Assembly: GCF_047496725.1 (NCBI RefSeq)
Contig: NC_132975.1
Span: 12,159,501 to 12,223,500, forward strand
Reading direction: 5' to 3'
DNA: 64,000 bases
Source of the DNA: Anoplolepis gracilipes
Taxonomy: Eukaryota > Arthropoda > Insecta > Hymenoptera > Formicidae
A program made the translations under genes and the position numbers. This document shows, in pieces, positions 1-12,802 of this stretch. How positions within the stretch are numbered: the first letter of the stretch is position 1; each line of letters opens with the position of its first letter. A model generated the notes under the pieces. That model was given only the letters and a program-made list of their open reading frames with translations. It was not told where the DNA came from and did no database searches.

Positions 1-3000
1 GCTTCTGTAAATTCTGTATAAAAATACGACTATCAAAAGAAAAGGAAAGAAAATAATAGTAACAGTCAGACTCTTCAATGTCAAAATTATGGAAATATTC
101 TTGAAATTAATTACGTTAATTAGAGTAGCAGCTTACGTTGGAGAATCTCTTTTTCTCTTTTTCGAAGAACTTTGGAAAAGTGGGGTGAAGACCGTCCATT
201 TTCTCCGTACGATTATTGATCGTGGACATTACCGGCGAAGTATACCGATGTAACATTAGACAGAATCCGTCGGGGGAGCAGTGAATAATGCCTCGATAGG
301 CGTTAGTTTTCTTCTTTTACGGGAAATGTAAGAAGCACGTAGTACGACAATAAATTTTCTCTTGTCTCTAGGAATGCCAGCTGCTTGCCATGTAGCCGCG
401 TCGTGTACCAGCGTGATTCACAAAGTCACGTCATCGATATATCCGAATGATTTTCTCGAGTGCGCATTTTCATTTTCAAGTCGCTTTAGAATGCATGAAA
501 AGCCATAGTTAATTTAAAATAATTCGTCAATCGGAACTAGGAGGGGAAATCAACTAGGAAGGCTAATAATGTGTGTTTTCCTTGAAAGTTGAGGACGCTC
601 GACATGATAAATGCTAAAATGGCGTCTCGCGATTGTTCATTGAATATTTTAACGTGCCGCGGATAATAATGAAACGTCGGTTCAGTAAGTACAGTAATTT
701 ATAACGCAATATTTTCACGGCAATATGTAGTGTTCACAAAATATTGTGCAGAGACTATCCAACATACATAATTATGCTATGGAATAATTGATATCACATA
801 TTAAGATCAAAATTTATTAATTTTTTATTTTGATATAAAAGCAATTTTTTTAAGATTTGAAGAAAAATATGAGAGAAAATTTAATACACTCTTTAATTTA
901 TAATATTAATTAACTTAAAAATTTTTTGAACAAATATTTTGCTATCATAGAGAATTGAATAAAATATTAGGCGCAAGAATAGTATAAATAAAGAATAATA
1001 TAAAATTAAAAAAATAATATAAATATAAAAAAAAATATTCTCTTTTAATATTTAAAAGAAAAAAAACTGCGTTTAGTCTTGTTTTATTAATAAAAAAATT
1101 AATTAATTTTTTATTTCTTATTTTATATAGGAATTATATTTATGCAACTTAAATTCACATTTTTACCTGCCAACTCGCAAGATCTTTTATGAATAAGCGT
1201 TTCAGGCATATAAGAAATATTAATTGAGGAAGAACGGATTGAACGGATCGCTATCTGGTCGATCACGAGACGACCGTCTGGCAAATATAGGGGAAAGTTA
1301 ACGCGATATACGCGTTTGGGCTTTTAATTAGCTGTATTACATAACGCGACCACGGTGAGAAGGCAAGCCACAAAAGATGTGCGAATAAATATCATGTCGT
1401 GAAAGCAGCTAACTGGATAACGTCTGCTATCTCGCGATTTACAAGTACATTTCTCTTCAAGAAGGTTACACCCCGAAGAAATCCCGAAGAGACACCGCGA
1501 CACTGCGATTATGCGTAATTATTAATGTACTAAAACTTTTTTGTCGTCATTTATTTTCAGCGCATCATTAATTTCTTATATTTCTGAGTAACGTTTACTA
1601 CTTTATCTAATCGGCCAACGCGCACAGAGTCGTCGCGGTTGTCATGTCGTTTTATAAAAATTGGAAAAGAAGAAGAGAGAAAGAGAGAGAATATTCTATA
1701 GTGAGATTTATTACGTATATTTTTTTCAATGGAAACTTATAGAAATTGTAATATAATGAAAATTTGCAACCGCACGCGTACATATTTGTATTATGTATCA
1801 ATTAATACTTTACTTACAATTAGACGATAAATTATCAACTTTTATATTTTCATGTACTTATCTCTTTCTTAGGTACCATTCAATATGTCTCGTTACTTAT
1901 TACATTGAAGTATTTATAATTGGTAAAGCCTGCAATTGCGACTTCTCGACCAATACGTCGTTTCGCTGACCAACATCGCGAACGATGCATCTTTCGATGC
2001 TTCTCATTTTTTATTCACTTGACAGATCGGGCATCAACCCGATAAGGATGTATCGCCGCCGGTTGTTCTTCCCACTTCGCTTCCTATCGCGCTGAGTTTA
2101 TAATATACAATCACTTCCCCAGTCGACGAACGTGATAATGAGAAAGTTGTACTGTAACAACATTTCGTTACTTTAAAAGATGCCCTGGCAACGTATCACG
2201 TCCCTGATTCTCGCCGGTCGGTCGTACCGTAATAGGTTGCGTCTTCAAGATTAATGTTCGGTCTTCGGGATCTTTTCGCGAGATCTCTGAATTTGTGGCT
2301 TATAAGGGCACACCATTTCGGCGACCGTGATTCGAATGCATTCACAGTAGAATTTTCTAATGTAAAAACTGATTCACTTTCTATATTTACTAGAAACTAA
2401 AATAATTTTGGAGAATTATATAAATAAATCAAACATTTTTATTTTAAGAAAAATTCTATAAATTTAGTTTTCTACCTAATCTAAAATTGAAAATTATATT
2501 CTATCTTGAATTTTTAAAGAAGTCAAATCAAATTAAAAAAAAAAAAATAATAAAAAAAATAAAAAAAAGAATAAAAAATAATTAAAAAAAAATAAAACAT
2601 TTTTAATTAAATTTTTCTACAGTTTTATCTAAAATTATTTTATTTTTAAAATTATTTAATCTTATTTATATTTGTGATTATACTTAACGCAAGATTTCTT
2701 TACGGTAAACTTTTAAAGTTACAAAAACAAAATTGTATGCAATTGTATGTTGGTCTTGAATAAATATCGAAAGTTACTAGGGGTTATGCAAAGATCAATT
2801 TTCATAACGACGATGGGCACTGCCGAGTGTGTACTCTTGCCGAATGGGTACTCTCACCAAATATTTTAATTGGTGATTAAGAGACGCTCGAGCCGCACAT
2901 GTGTCTCGTTATTGCGTGACTCACTCTTTTCTCCTCCTTTTTGGTTGACAGTTTTGCACCGAAAAATCACCTCAGTAACCTCTATCAAATTAAGCGTTGA

Positions 3001-5590
3001 TTTTTTGGTTGATACTTTGCTAATGCATTTTTTTAATTAATATAACTTTCTCAAATTTGTTAATTATTTCAGCTAATTAATTGTATTTCAGAAATCTAAT
3101 ACTTTATTAATTAAGAGAAAATGCAATTTAATCTTTTGAGAAATTTTTTTATTTTTTAGTAAAGTATATAATCCATAATAATTTTTTTATTTATTTTATA
3201 AAAAAATTGAGATATAATTCTGTATAAATAATATAATCAGTAATTGAATAATTAATGATAGTTATAGCAATAATTCTAATTTTATTAACAACTTTATTTT
3301 TTGATTGTAATTAACATTTCTCATGAGAATTTTCTAGATTTATCATTAAAACGTTATCAACTTTTTAGATACTTATATTAATATACTTTTTTTGCGTCAG
3401 CTATTCAGCATGTAATAATATATTTTATATGCTCTAAACTTGCGCAAGAATTTTACTAAATGATGTCTGAAATATCAAAAACTTGACTATATATGTATGC
3501 GTATATATTCGAAAGGTTATATGTATACACGTAAACGTATAATACTTGAACGTACAACGACGATCACTGATGCAATGCTTCGAGCATTATCTTGTCTCCC
3601 AGCGAGAACACAGACACAAGAATGTACAGAATGATCAAATATAATTGCGTCACTATCGGCCGTTTACGCGCTTACTGCATGCATATATGTGCTCGTACGC
3701 TGATATGTATTCCACGTAATCGTTAAATTATACGCATAACTATTTTTCGCGATCTTCACAAACAATATAATTAAATTGACATTAACTGTATTTTCTTAAC
3801 CAAGTCGTGAAATTTAAATCTTCCTCGCGTCTTTATATTTGTGTGAGCAGGATTAACAAATCGATTTAGAAATTTCAGGATGTGCCAATTACAAAGCTAG
3901 CTTGCAAACATTTTTTATTTTTATGCGAGAGAATATTGTTTTTTAAATAAACGATATAATATGCTAGAAAGTTATGAAGATTATTATTTTGAAGACATGA
4001 AGATTATTATTTTACATTTAATCTGATTTATGGGATCGGATCTGATTCCGTTATATTAATCGAGCATTAAACCGGTCCTGTTGACCTGTCGATTTCCGGC
4101 GCCACGTTTTTCGCACGAACAAATCTGCCGACAAGCTCACGAAACTAACAACGGCACGAAGTTATTGATCATTACTCGAAATGTCAGCGATAAACGCAGC
4201 CACTTCGGCGCCAGGCACTTGGTTTCTTCTGCATGAACGTAAGCGGATAATTTGTATTGTGGTTAGACAAATGTCCTTCGCAGATTGAAAGAAAAAAATG
4301 TACAGGCTGTTCCAGAAACTCCCGTTTTGATTTTTTAACGATCAATTTGACGAATATTATCTATTCTATGAGATAATTCAGATAATCAATATTTGACAAA
4401 TATTATTTACTCTTCACGTGGAAGCCAGGGATATAGACTTTAGATAAGAAGCTTTATTTAAAATTTTAAATATGATAAGAAAGTTAACACTAGAGACCCT
4501 TGTTTCGTTTTATATAAAAATCAATCGCGATACTCTCCTCGTGCATATATATATGTATTTGCCTCATCCATTCACGCAGTCGTTTGACTCTACGCTCCGC
4601 GTGTCCTCTCCTTTGCTCGATTCTATCAATTTCGTCTTTCTCCGTCGCTTTTCTTTTTCCGACAACGGAGTCGGCTTTCATTCAAGTATGCATTCCTCGA
4701 GATGCACCGCGACTGGTAGGCGCATCCGCGTGCAACCTTTCCTTTTCGACACGGCCTTAGGAACAGCCGGCGCGAGACGTGCCTCTATATTGCGACAACC
4801 AGTCGCCGCGGTCGTATCGTACTTATAAGGCCGCGGATTGCAACGCGTTCTTCTGATGATATTTCGAGTCTCTTGCGCGAGATACAGCTCTTCACATTTG
4901 AACCCTCACGGATCCTTCGCCCTTAGTCTACACGACATCCAGACGTCTGATTTATTCTTACAAAAAATTGTTTTATCCACAATATAGATATTATAATATA
5001 TATAGTCTTGTAATTTAACTATATATATATATATATATTATTTAAGAGAAAGTGGAGAATTGATCTTGCAATAGTGATTTCTTTATAAATCGACATTGAT
5101 TTTTTGAAGCATAGCAGAGCTAGTTAAAGGAAAATATATCTCTTTATTATATTCTATAATAATATCTTTTGTTGATATTTAACAAAAAAAATAATATTTT
5201 ATGCAGTAATTAAATTCTTTATCACTTAGTTGTAATTATAGAGAACATTTTACTATCGCTATGAATAAAATATTCGAAGCTCAAACAGTATTATATATTG
5301 TTATGTCTTTCATAGAAAATTAATAAGATTTTTCAAAGTTTAATTAATTTTTAATGTATTTTTGGAAATAAAGTTGATAAATTTTTATCAACAATGATAA
5401 CAATGTCCTTACACTCTTTATTTTAAATGTATAAAAAATCGAGGTCATTAAAAATATTATTAATAATGTTATCAACGATATTTATATATTTGCGAAATAA
5501 AGTAAATACTAATTATTAAAATTATATGTCATATTGTTATTAATTCACGTTTTTTTCTTTAAATTTATCATTTCTAGGTTAAACATAGAG
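1..5590. other. Non-coding flank, no gene recognised
   Basis: I see no convincing coding sequence here. AT-rich stretches full of A and T runs alternate with more balanced, CpG-containing patches, for example near 1200-1700, 1930-2340, 4080-4260 and 4550-4930. The open frames around 4470-4830 overlap each other on both strands, have no homology I recognise and look like chance in a CpG-richer patch. The patches could be regulatory DNA or distal exons of a gene outside the window. At 4303-4330 the words 'acaggctgttccagaaa' resemble the ends of some insect transposable elements, but no element can be delimited. Confidence 0.5.
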
Positions 5591-5597
5591 TCTTAAG

Positions 5598-5825
5598 ATA
5601 TTATTTTGAGTAACTGTATGGAACACACTTATGTTAAATTTGTCATAGATACGTACATAATTGTCTTATTATTATGAACGATTAATTAATCTTCTACACA
5701 TTAAATATTTCTATCTTAACTCGAGATGAATTGGTAATTATAAATCTTAGCTATTTTATTTCTTTTCATATTACTGCTCAAAGTTATAATGTAAAAATAT
5801 CGTTTCAATGACTCATCGTCTGATG
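5598..5825. repeat. Dispersed repeat, copy 1
   Basis: This stretch, from 'atattattttgagtaac' to 'catcgtctgatga', matches 7788-8038 in the same orientation with scattered substitutions and small indels. The two copies are about 2.2 kb apart. Here the similarity ends at 'gatga' and a serine/aspartate-rich open stretch follows (5810-5915, reading DSSSDEHNYSSSDAS), which is not in the other copy. An acidic serine-rich start is common in DNA transposases such as piggyBac, but no start codon or catalytic region is visible. Confidence 0.65.
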
Positions 5826-6029
5826 AACATAATTACTCTAGCAGTGATGCCAGCAATAATAATCCCGAGGTCTTGAAGCAAAGAAGCGGAAGTAATGGCG
5901 ATATAATTGCAAAATGATTTGTTGTTTTAAACTTGCAACTACTTAACGACTTTTTCGTCAGAAAATTATGTAAGAAAATATTCTTCCTCGCTCTTTTCAG
6001 GATATCCATAATTTCTTTAGCGTTTCTGA

Positions 6030-6500
6030 GATGTGCACGAGACGGTCGAGAGCAGATTTGTATCGAGCTCGTCGGGCGTCGCTTGGAAAAGAACAGTACT
6101 GTCTCACGAATATCAAACAGACCACCAGCGGGGGTTTAAAAGGCGTGCAAGTACTGGAGAACGAACAGCCGGTGTTCTCATGTTAATCGAGCGCCTTAAA
6201 AGTCGGTCGCGGGTCGTCTCGCCTCTCACGAGTTGTCAAAGTAATTTTCGCAGAATTCTCGCGCGCGCCTGCCTTCGGGAGAACGTTCCGCTTGTGCGGG
6301 ATGAAAGTAAAATTGAATTTGGCGTGCACACGTTACGTCTTCTCGCCTGCGGGCAGGCGCTCTCTTAGAACGTTCTTGGTATGTACTTATATGTCAAGGT
6401 CGCCTTCCACACACACACACTTGTACGTCGCTTGTTGTCTCTCTTCCACCGATTCATCGGAACAAGTTCGCACGATCATTAGCGAGAGAGATTACTTTTA
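6030..6500. other. CpG-rich island without a clear gene
   Basis: This patch is clearly GC- and CpG-richer than its surroundings. It contains several overlapping open frames (the longest about 111 codons from 6033) and TATA-like words (TTTAAAAGGCG near 6135 and CTTAAAAG near 6194). None of the frames has a signal peptide, a domain or a low-complexity pattern I recognise, and they overlap one another. A promoter or first exon of a neighbouring gene, or a conserved regulatory island, is the best guess. Confidence 0.3.
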
Positions 6501-6909
6501 GATTACCGATATGTGATAAATCTTTGTAGATAAATCTATATTATAATCGCAATCGATTTCAAATTTGTCAGAAAATCTGTCGTTAAATCTGCAGTCAATA
6601 ATTCTCAAATAATAAACTCTGTTCTATTAACAAAGCATTTTTGTTAAATATATTTATCTCCCGATTATTTGTTCGATTGATTGAAATATTGGAAAAGACG
6701 AAAATTACAATATTTTCTCTATTTTCACGACTGAATAATTCATGATTCATTATCCATACAATATAATCGAGCGATACATGATCTATGACATTATGTCGCA
6801 AGAAATGCGCGCGCGAGGATCATCACGTTTAATCACGTCGAAGCGAAACTTTTGCTGTAAAATCTAATACTCATAGTTCTTTACGAACATTGAAACATAC
6901 TTCATCACG

Positions 6910-6911
<2 letters not shown>

Positions 6912-6951
<40 letters not shown>
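6912..6951. repeat. (AT)n microsatellite
   Basis: About 20 uninterrupted AT units, just downstream of the CpG-rich island. Confidence 0.95.
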
Positions 6952-6954
<3 letters not shown>

Positions 6955-7119
6955 TTTTTGGCATAAAAACTGCGAAACGAGAAAATTTATCAGCGCCATA
7001 ATTTTATGCCGAAATGTCACCACAATCAACTAAATGATTAAATGCATAATAAATATTTTTCGAAAGTTATAGCTATAAATAAATAAAAAAATTATTTAAG
7101 ATAAAGAACATTTTATTTA

Positions 7120-7612
7120 AATCCATTCTTTGCTTTGTAGTTAAGGATTGATTTAAGTAATAATGGAGAGGAAATATTAGTTAATATGGAATGATGAATT
7201 GTATGAGAAGAAAGGAAAGATATTAAAAAAGTTATGGCAGGAAAGAGAAAAAGAAGAGGAGAAAAAATATAAATGACTGTGATTTAATGATTGTATAGGG
7301 AAAAGTTTTAAGTAATATGTATGTGAAATAATATTATAAAATTAATATAACATTATTATATTTATTATTAAAGGAATTAGAATACTAAATACAACTGTAA
7401 ATATTTAGGAACATGTAAGTTGAGGTTTTGCTGATGATTATATTTATTAGACATAAGTTAGATATGATATAAATTATATAGGAATGAATATATATAAAAA
7501 TGTATGAATTTGTATGGATGGATGAGAAGATATTATAATTTGTAAGCACCAACTGTGTCCCTTCTGGGCAGAAGCTGGAGAAATAAAGTATTATAAAAAT
7601 ACCTAAATCCAT
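7120..7612 (+). mobile_element. Possible 3' end of a non-LTR retrotransposon
   Basis: The stretch begins with a purine-rich segment that reads as a lysine/glutamate-rich peptide (..RRKERYLKKLWQEREKEEEKK..) ending in a stop near 7272. It ends with 'ggcagaagctggagaaataaagtattataaaaat' split over 7567-7600, with an AATAAA signal and then an A-rich run near 7618. A charged C-terminus, an AT-rich tail and a terminal AATAAA plus A-run fit a truncated LINE copy in + orientation. No reverse transcriptase domain is present, so the assignment is tentative. Confidence 0.3.
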
Positions 7613-7787
7613 TCTTTAAAAAAAATGTTAAATCGATACTCAAATGTAATTAATTTTATACCATCGATAAACGTATTGTAAATCTTGTAAAATGAGCATG
7701 TTAATATTTGAATAATATTTAATTAATTTTTGATGTATATTATTTTCTTCTTTCTTTTCTTTTATTTATAACTTTGTCTTGTCGGAT

Positions 7788-8038
7788 AAGGTATTATTTT
7801 GAGTAACTGTATGGAACATATTTATGTTAAATACGTCATAGATATGTACATGATTGTTTCATTGTTATGAACGATTAATGAATCTTCTACACATTATATA
7901 TTTCTACTTTAACTCGAGGTGACTGATAATTAGAAATTTTATTAAAAAAATTTATAATCTTAACTATTTTATTTCTTTTCATATTACTGCTCAAAGTTAT
8001 AATTTAAAAATATCGTTTTAATGACTCATCGTCTGATG
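7788..8038. repeat. Dispersed repeat, copy 2, upstream of P1
   Basis: Second copy of the 5598-5825 repeat. It interrupts a block otherwise conserved upstream of array genes: the words 'cttgtcggat' end at 7787 and 'ccctaaat.gatgaattca' resumes at 8040, whereas upstream of P3 (22,610-22,630) the same words are adjacent. This dates the repeat as an insertion after the promoter region was duplicated. No clear terminal inverted repeats are seen, and any target duplication is at most the trinucleotide GAT. Confidence 0.6.
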
Positions 8039-8135
8039 ATCCCTAAATAGATGAATTCACATTTCTTTAATTTTTAAATTTAAGTTTAGTCAATTTTTTA
8101 TATGATGTTACATAGGGTTGAGTCAGATTTAATGA

Positions 8136-8156
8136 TCTTGCCAAGGAGATCAGGCT
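8136..8156 (+). promoter_or_regulatory. Conserved CAAGG block upstream of P1
   Basis: TCTTGCCAAGGAGATCAGG lies about 140 bp before the TATA box. Near-identical blocks stand at a similar distance before P3, P4, P5 and the D genes. The core resembles the CAAGG half-site bound by monomeric nuclear receptors such as FTZ-F1 (family consensus YCAAGGYCR), which drives cuticle genes after ecdysone pulses in other insects. The 3' part does not fit that consensus well, so the factor is a guess. Confidence 0.4.
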
Positions 8157-8284
8157 TTGATTGCGTGTATGTATATGCGTGTTTGGATATGCAAACGTGG
8201 TTTATTAAAGGAATGAAAACGATAAGAAGATAGAAAGGAACCTAATATATTTTAAAAAATTCCACAATCTTAGGATGGTAGATA

Positions 8285-8316
8285 TATATAAAGCTCGCAC
8301 AAGATGTTAGATCAGT
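8285..8316 (+). promoter_or_regulatory. Core promoter of P1 (TATA box and initiator)
   Basis: TATATAAAG at 8285-8293 is followed by TCAGT at 8312-8316, the usual spacing for an arthropod TATA plus initiator promoter. The same arrangement precedes the other array genes. The 5' leader would be about 50 bases. Confidence 0.8.
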
Positions 8317-8366
8317 GCAGTAAGAAATTTTCGAGCTGTAATTAAGAAAATAAGACACCTTTCGAC

Positions 8367-9308
8367 ATGAATTTATTGGTAAGTGGCAAATTTTTGTACA
8401 AATAAAACATATGTGTAAGGCAATGTTATTATGAGATCTGTATATTCTGTTTCCGGAAATATAAAGTTACTTAAATCTTTAATTAAAACGTCAAGTGTAT
8501 ATACTAATTAATGTATGTACTAATGCGTTATAATAATTTAACAGATTAAATTACACTCTCATTATATGGAGAAATATAATTAGTTGTATATACATCACCC
8601 AAAAAAAATATAATTAGGTGTATAAAGTTTAACAAATTACATATACGGTATGTAATTAAGACAAGAATACATTGTACTAATAATAAATTATTCTTTGATA
8701 GTTATATATTTAATTTAGATATCTTACATTTGCATTATAAAGATACTTCGGCGTTCTTATTACTTATTAATTGATTTTATTAATATAGAATATATTCATA
8801 TATAGTGCGATTTAAATTAAATTTATAATAAAAATATGATACAAAAAAACTATATACACATAATTCATTATCTTTTCAGGTAATTACTTTGTGCGTTTTA
8901 ATGGAAGCGCTATTGATAATAGCAGAAAGATTACCTAACAACCAAACACCTAAAAATTACAATAAGTATGTAGCATTTACTCAACCGGTTGAAAAAACTA
9001 CGTCAACACCGCTTTATTATTCCCAACAACTGGCCAACAAGACTCTCTACAGCTACAGCTACAACACTGATACTGGCATTCAGGCTCATGAGGATGGTCA
9101 CCTCAACCATATAGACACTGAGCAGGAAGCCTTGGAAGCACGAGGTAGCTACAGGTATACCAACGAGGGTAATATCTTTCAGGTCTCGTATGTAGCCAAC
9201 GAGAACGGATTCCAGCCGGAAGGTGCTCATTTGCCCACAGTACCGCCACTAATTAAAAAGGCTCTTCAATACATCGCTGAACACCCGAAAGAAAATGAAA
9301 AGAAATAA
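8367..9308 (+). CDS. P1, RR-1 cuticular protein
   Basis: Two exons: 8367-8378 (MNLL, donor GTAAGT) and 8880-9308, phase-0 intron, acceptor TTTTCAG. The product is 146 residues. The start is set by the exon-1 ATG just after a TATA/initiator promoter. Residues 1-20 are a hydrophobic signal peptide split by the intron. After a ~35-residue spacer comes the RR-1 motif (LYSYSYNTDTGIQ ... GSYRYTNEGNIFQVSYVANENGFQPEGAHLP spread over about residues 67-129) and a conserved tail (LIKKALQYIAEHP). RR-1 motifs bind chitin, and such proteins are secreted into soft cuticle or endocuticle. YNTDTG replaces the usual YET.NG, as in most of the array. An AATAAA signal lies at 9363-9368. All frames are intact, so it is probably functional. 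Confidence 0.87.
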
Positions 9309-12300
9309 TCACTCTGGACGTGATAGAAATATAATTAAAATTGACAAAAGCAAGCAAGTTTCAATAAAACGATAGATCAAAAAAGCCTACATATATTATG
9401 AATATGTGAAATTCTCTGATCACTTTTATCTCAGAACACATATTTGTTTCAAAATGAAGGTTCAAAAGATCGTAATACTCTGTGGGCTATATAGGTATAA
9501 GCGCCTGATATTATAGTATATGTAACATGTAAATTAAAAAAATTACGTTAGATTAATAATTAAAGTGTATTTTATTTAAACATGTTCGACCTGACCTGTT
9601 GGTGCTACACAGTATATCGGCATCATCAGTTTCATCCCATCATCATTTCATTATTTATCGTTTCTTAAGCACACAATCGTGACTACGTGATCGCGCAGCT
9701 CGATATGAGAATCAATCGGGATCATCGAAAAATCTACAACTAACACAAAACGAGAATGCTGAAATTGATGTCGTGACGAGGAAAACTTTCTCCTTGGCGA
9801 GGGCGCGATGCAACGAAAACGAGATGACGAACGCGCTATACCTGGGAGGAACCGATAGTGGTAATCGAATCCGATAGTCTAATTATGTTAGTTGCATAAC
9901 CGTTGCATTGCCTGGTTTAATGTTGAAATTTAAAGCCGCTCATGTTTGTGTGAGTATCGGAATTATTTTGAGAGAACCAATTATGTTAAGCAATTTGGAA
10001 AGAGAGTATAACTAATTTTTTCAAATTAAAATAATTAAAATAATTTAAATAATAAACAGAGAAATAGTATTCAAGAAATTCTTTTATCACATCCAGTATA
10101 GATCAAAAATTCTAAAAAAAGTTTTTACATTATAGTTTGTTTATAATGGGGTCCTTAATAAAATCGTGAAATTTATTACTTTGTTATGTAGAAAACGCTA
10201 TTGAATCGATCTTTGAAATCGTTTCGTTTGTGTAACAATTCGATCTCTGAATCTTGCAAATTGCGATGAAACGCTAGAAGGAGAACGTAGTGCACGGAGG
10301 CTGATCGGGATCAGATCATATCTTTCGATCATGCAGCCAGCTATTGTATTTGCCGTCCGTGCGGAGGCGGACTTTAGATTCGTGTAGAGATATTTCGCGC
10401 ATTTAATTGGCGGTGCTAGACGTTCATCGACAAGAAGACGGCTTTTACAATAAGATATTTGATAGTTGAATAACCACATGATTGTTAAAGAATAATTTTC
10501 GTCTGTTCTATATAGAAAGAAAAAAGATTAGATAAAACATTAAATGTCGATCGAACGAATCATTTTTTTTTACTTTTAAATAAAGTGAGTATTAAATTTG
10601 AATAATTTATTTCAATTATAATATATCATGTATAGAGTAAGATACACCTTATTCGCTTTCGCTGAGCAATTACCTTATATCGGGACACCTTCATGACAAT
10701 TAATCACGATGCAATTTTTGAAGTAACTACGGCACCGTATCCAAAACATCGATCAGTTCGACGTATCTAGAATTGTCAATCGCAAGTAGCAATTCGGTCG
10801 AGGCGTGATTTCGTAGCGATAGCGCGAGAGAGATCTACGATGATCGGGCTAGCGATTAGATATTTCGAGGTGCATTCAATCGTTACATCCGCCTGATTGC
10901 GAGACTCGTATGCAGATTCCCTTGCGGATATCACGAAATACAAGCTTGCAGAGATGTAAACGATTTCGATCTGCTAGTATACGCAGATCAAAGAATACGA
11001 GATATGAATGAAGAGAAATTTAATGAGATTTATAAAAAAAGAATGTTATTTTATTAACGCAATATTTGTATTGTAACATATTTATATCAAAATTATAGAT
11101 GTGTATTTCTCTTATGTTTCAAAGTCAATAATTGAGAAAACTGTGTGATGTAATATGAAAATGAAGAAAATTTGTTAAATAACCGTGAATTGAAGAAACT
11201 AGGTGGAGGGAATGCCACATTTTTCCCGTCCAGCGTAGATTCCTTAAAATACGCCCCGGGGGCAGAGTGATTTACGAGAGGAGAGACGTCAGTCCGAGAT
11301 TGAAGAGGCTTGTCTTGCGCGAAAAATATTTTCAATTTAACGTAACAGAGAGACGAGAGTCTTCTCGCCGCGCAATTTCGTACTATTATCCGCGCTATTC
11401 CTTGAAGCGCAGCATCACCAACGAACTAGTGATTTAATCGTTCCAACCACGGAGGTATACACGTTGAATATGGAAAATACCTTAGGAATAAATTAATCTC
11501 AAGGACCGCCTCCTCCCGTGTAATTTGTAATCGCGCGACTCTCGTTTAATTAACACAACGTCGTATTTTACGTTTCTATTAATGCAAATGGATGTAGAGG
11601 CATTCGCACTATAGTGTTTCTTTCTTTCTCTCTCTCTCTCTCTCTCCTTCTTTTTCTCTCTGTCCCTCTTACGTCGTCGACATCGGATCGATACGCGATT
11701 TTGCGACACAGTACATTTATTAATATGCAGGCATCTCTCGTCCTTTTTCGGCGCGAGACGCACCATGCATTGTCCTCGAACGCGGTATAAGCGAGCTCCT
11801 GAATGTAACGGACCCCGGCTAATGCGATGTCGTAATTCTCGTTTTTATATCCGCGGCACGTCTTGCCGTAAGATGCGCGCATTTATCTTATTTAAATCGC
11901 ACGCTTTTGTGTATCCGCGAGGATACGTGCCACACGAGGATTGTGTCGCGCGTTTTGGATTAGCACGTGCTCCGTTCTCGGGATATTGCTCGCCCAGAAA
12001 GTGCTATTTCTCAGCCGGAATTGCGAAAATCCACTTTCGAGGATATTCTCAGACAGAATAATTCAGTAATTGTATAAGAATAAACGAGCGCATAAAAAAT
12101 TTTGATGCAAGTCTTTCAAAATTCTCTTAAAGAGATATAGCTGAAAAATATGTAAACAGCACATAAAACATATAAATTTTGCGCTTCACAAGATATATTC
12201 GATAGCACTGACAATTATGTCAAAATCTCTGGCTATTTCGCCACGTCCATTATTACGTCATCTACACATGTGGCTCGTCATTAAATATCGCTTCGTATTA

Positions 12301-12640
12301 TTCGCGAACTAGCCAACCGAATTCATTCATCGATGTATTCAAATCACGAGCGATTTAATGTTTTAATGAGCGGAACAACCGTGTTTATGACAACAAAGTT
12401 AGATAAATATCTCGATCGAAGAAAAAACGTGTAAAGTACTAAATTGAATTTACCATTTGAATTTAGTACTTTTATTTCATCGCTAGGAGCAACATTTAAT
12501 ATAAACATTGATGCCGTAAAGGTTTTTTTACATAAGGCACGCGCTGCAAGATTTCTTAATTAACACAATAGTACTAATTAGTTGCATTAATTCCACATCT
12601 TGGAATGACGAGTTTTGTAATGCAAAAGAAATTTATTGTA
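9309..12640. other. Intergenic between P1 and N1
   Basis: No gene recognised. There are CpG-containing patches at about 9590-9900, 10200-10480, 10680-10960, 11200-11460 and 11490-12060, with overlapping open frames on both strands that look incidental. A CT-repeat tract lies near 11627-11650. The patches could hold regulatory DNA for P1 or N1. Confidence 0.5.
12632..12637 (-). terminator. Candidate polyadenylation signal of N1
   Basis: AATAAA on the minus strand, about 165 bases past the N1 stop codon. Confidence 0.5.
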
Positions 12641-12802
12641 CGTATAATTCGCAACATATGTAAATGTAAAAAAATAAAATATAAAGATTATAATATAGGA
12701 AACATATAAATTTCAATGAACTCAATTCTCGATTAAATTGACAGAATTTTGAATTCACTGTAATTAATTCACTGGCACGAACTGAACATAATAATGAACC
12801 TT

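Noticed and set aside
4472..4828. 118-codon open frame
   Set aside because: Overlaps another frame on the opposite strand, has no recognisable motif, and lies in a CpG-rich patch where stops are rarer by chance.
6033..6368. 111-codon open frame in a CpG-rich island
   Set aside because: No domain or signal peptide and two overlapping alternatives; base composition explains it.
9003..9230. Minus-strand frames under RR-1 exons, such as here and at 21885-22139 and 23852-24148
   Set aside because: Mirror frames of conserved RR-1 sequence; they recur only because the plus-strand motif is conserved.
11482..11882. Two overlapping minus-strand frames with Arg/Glu repeats
   Set aside because: Produced by the CT microsatellite near 11630; no protein-like composition outside it.
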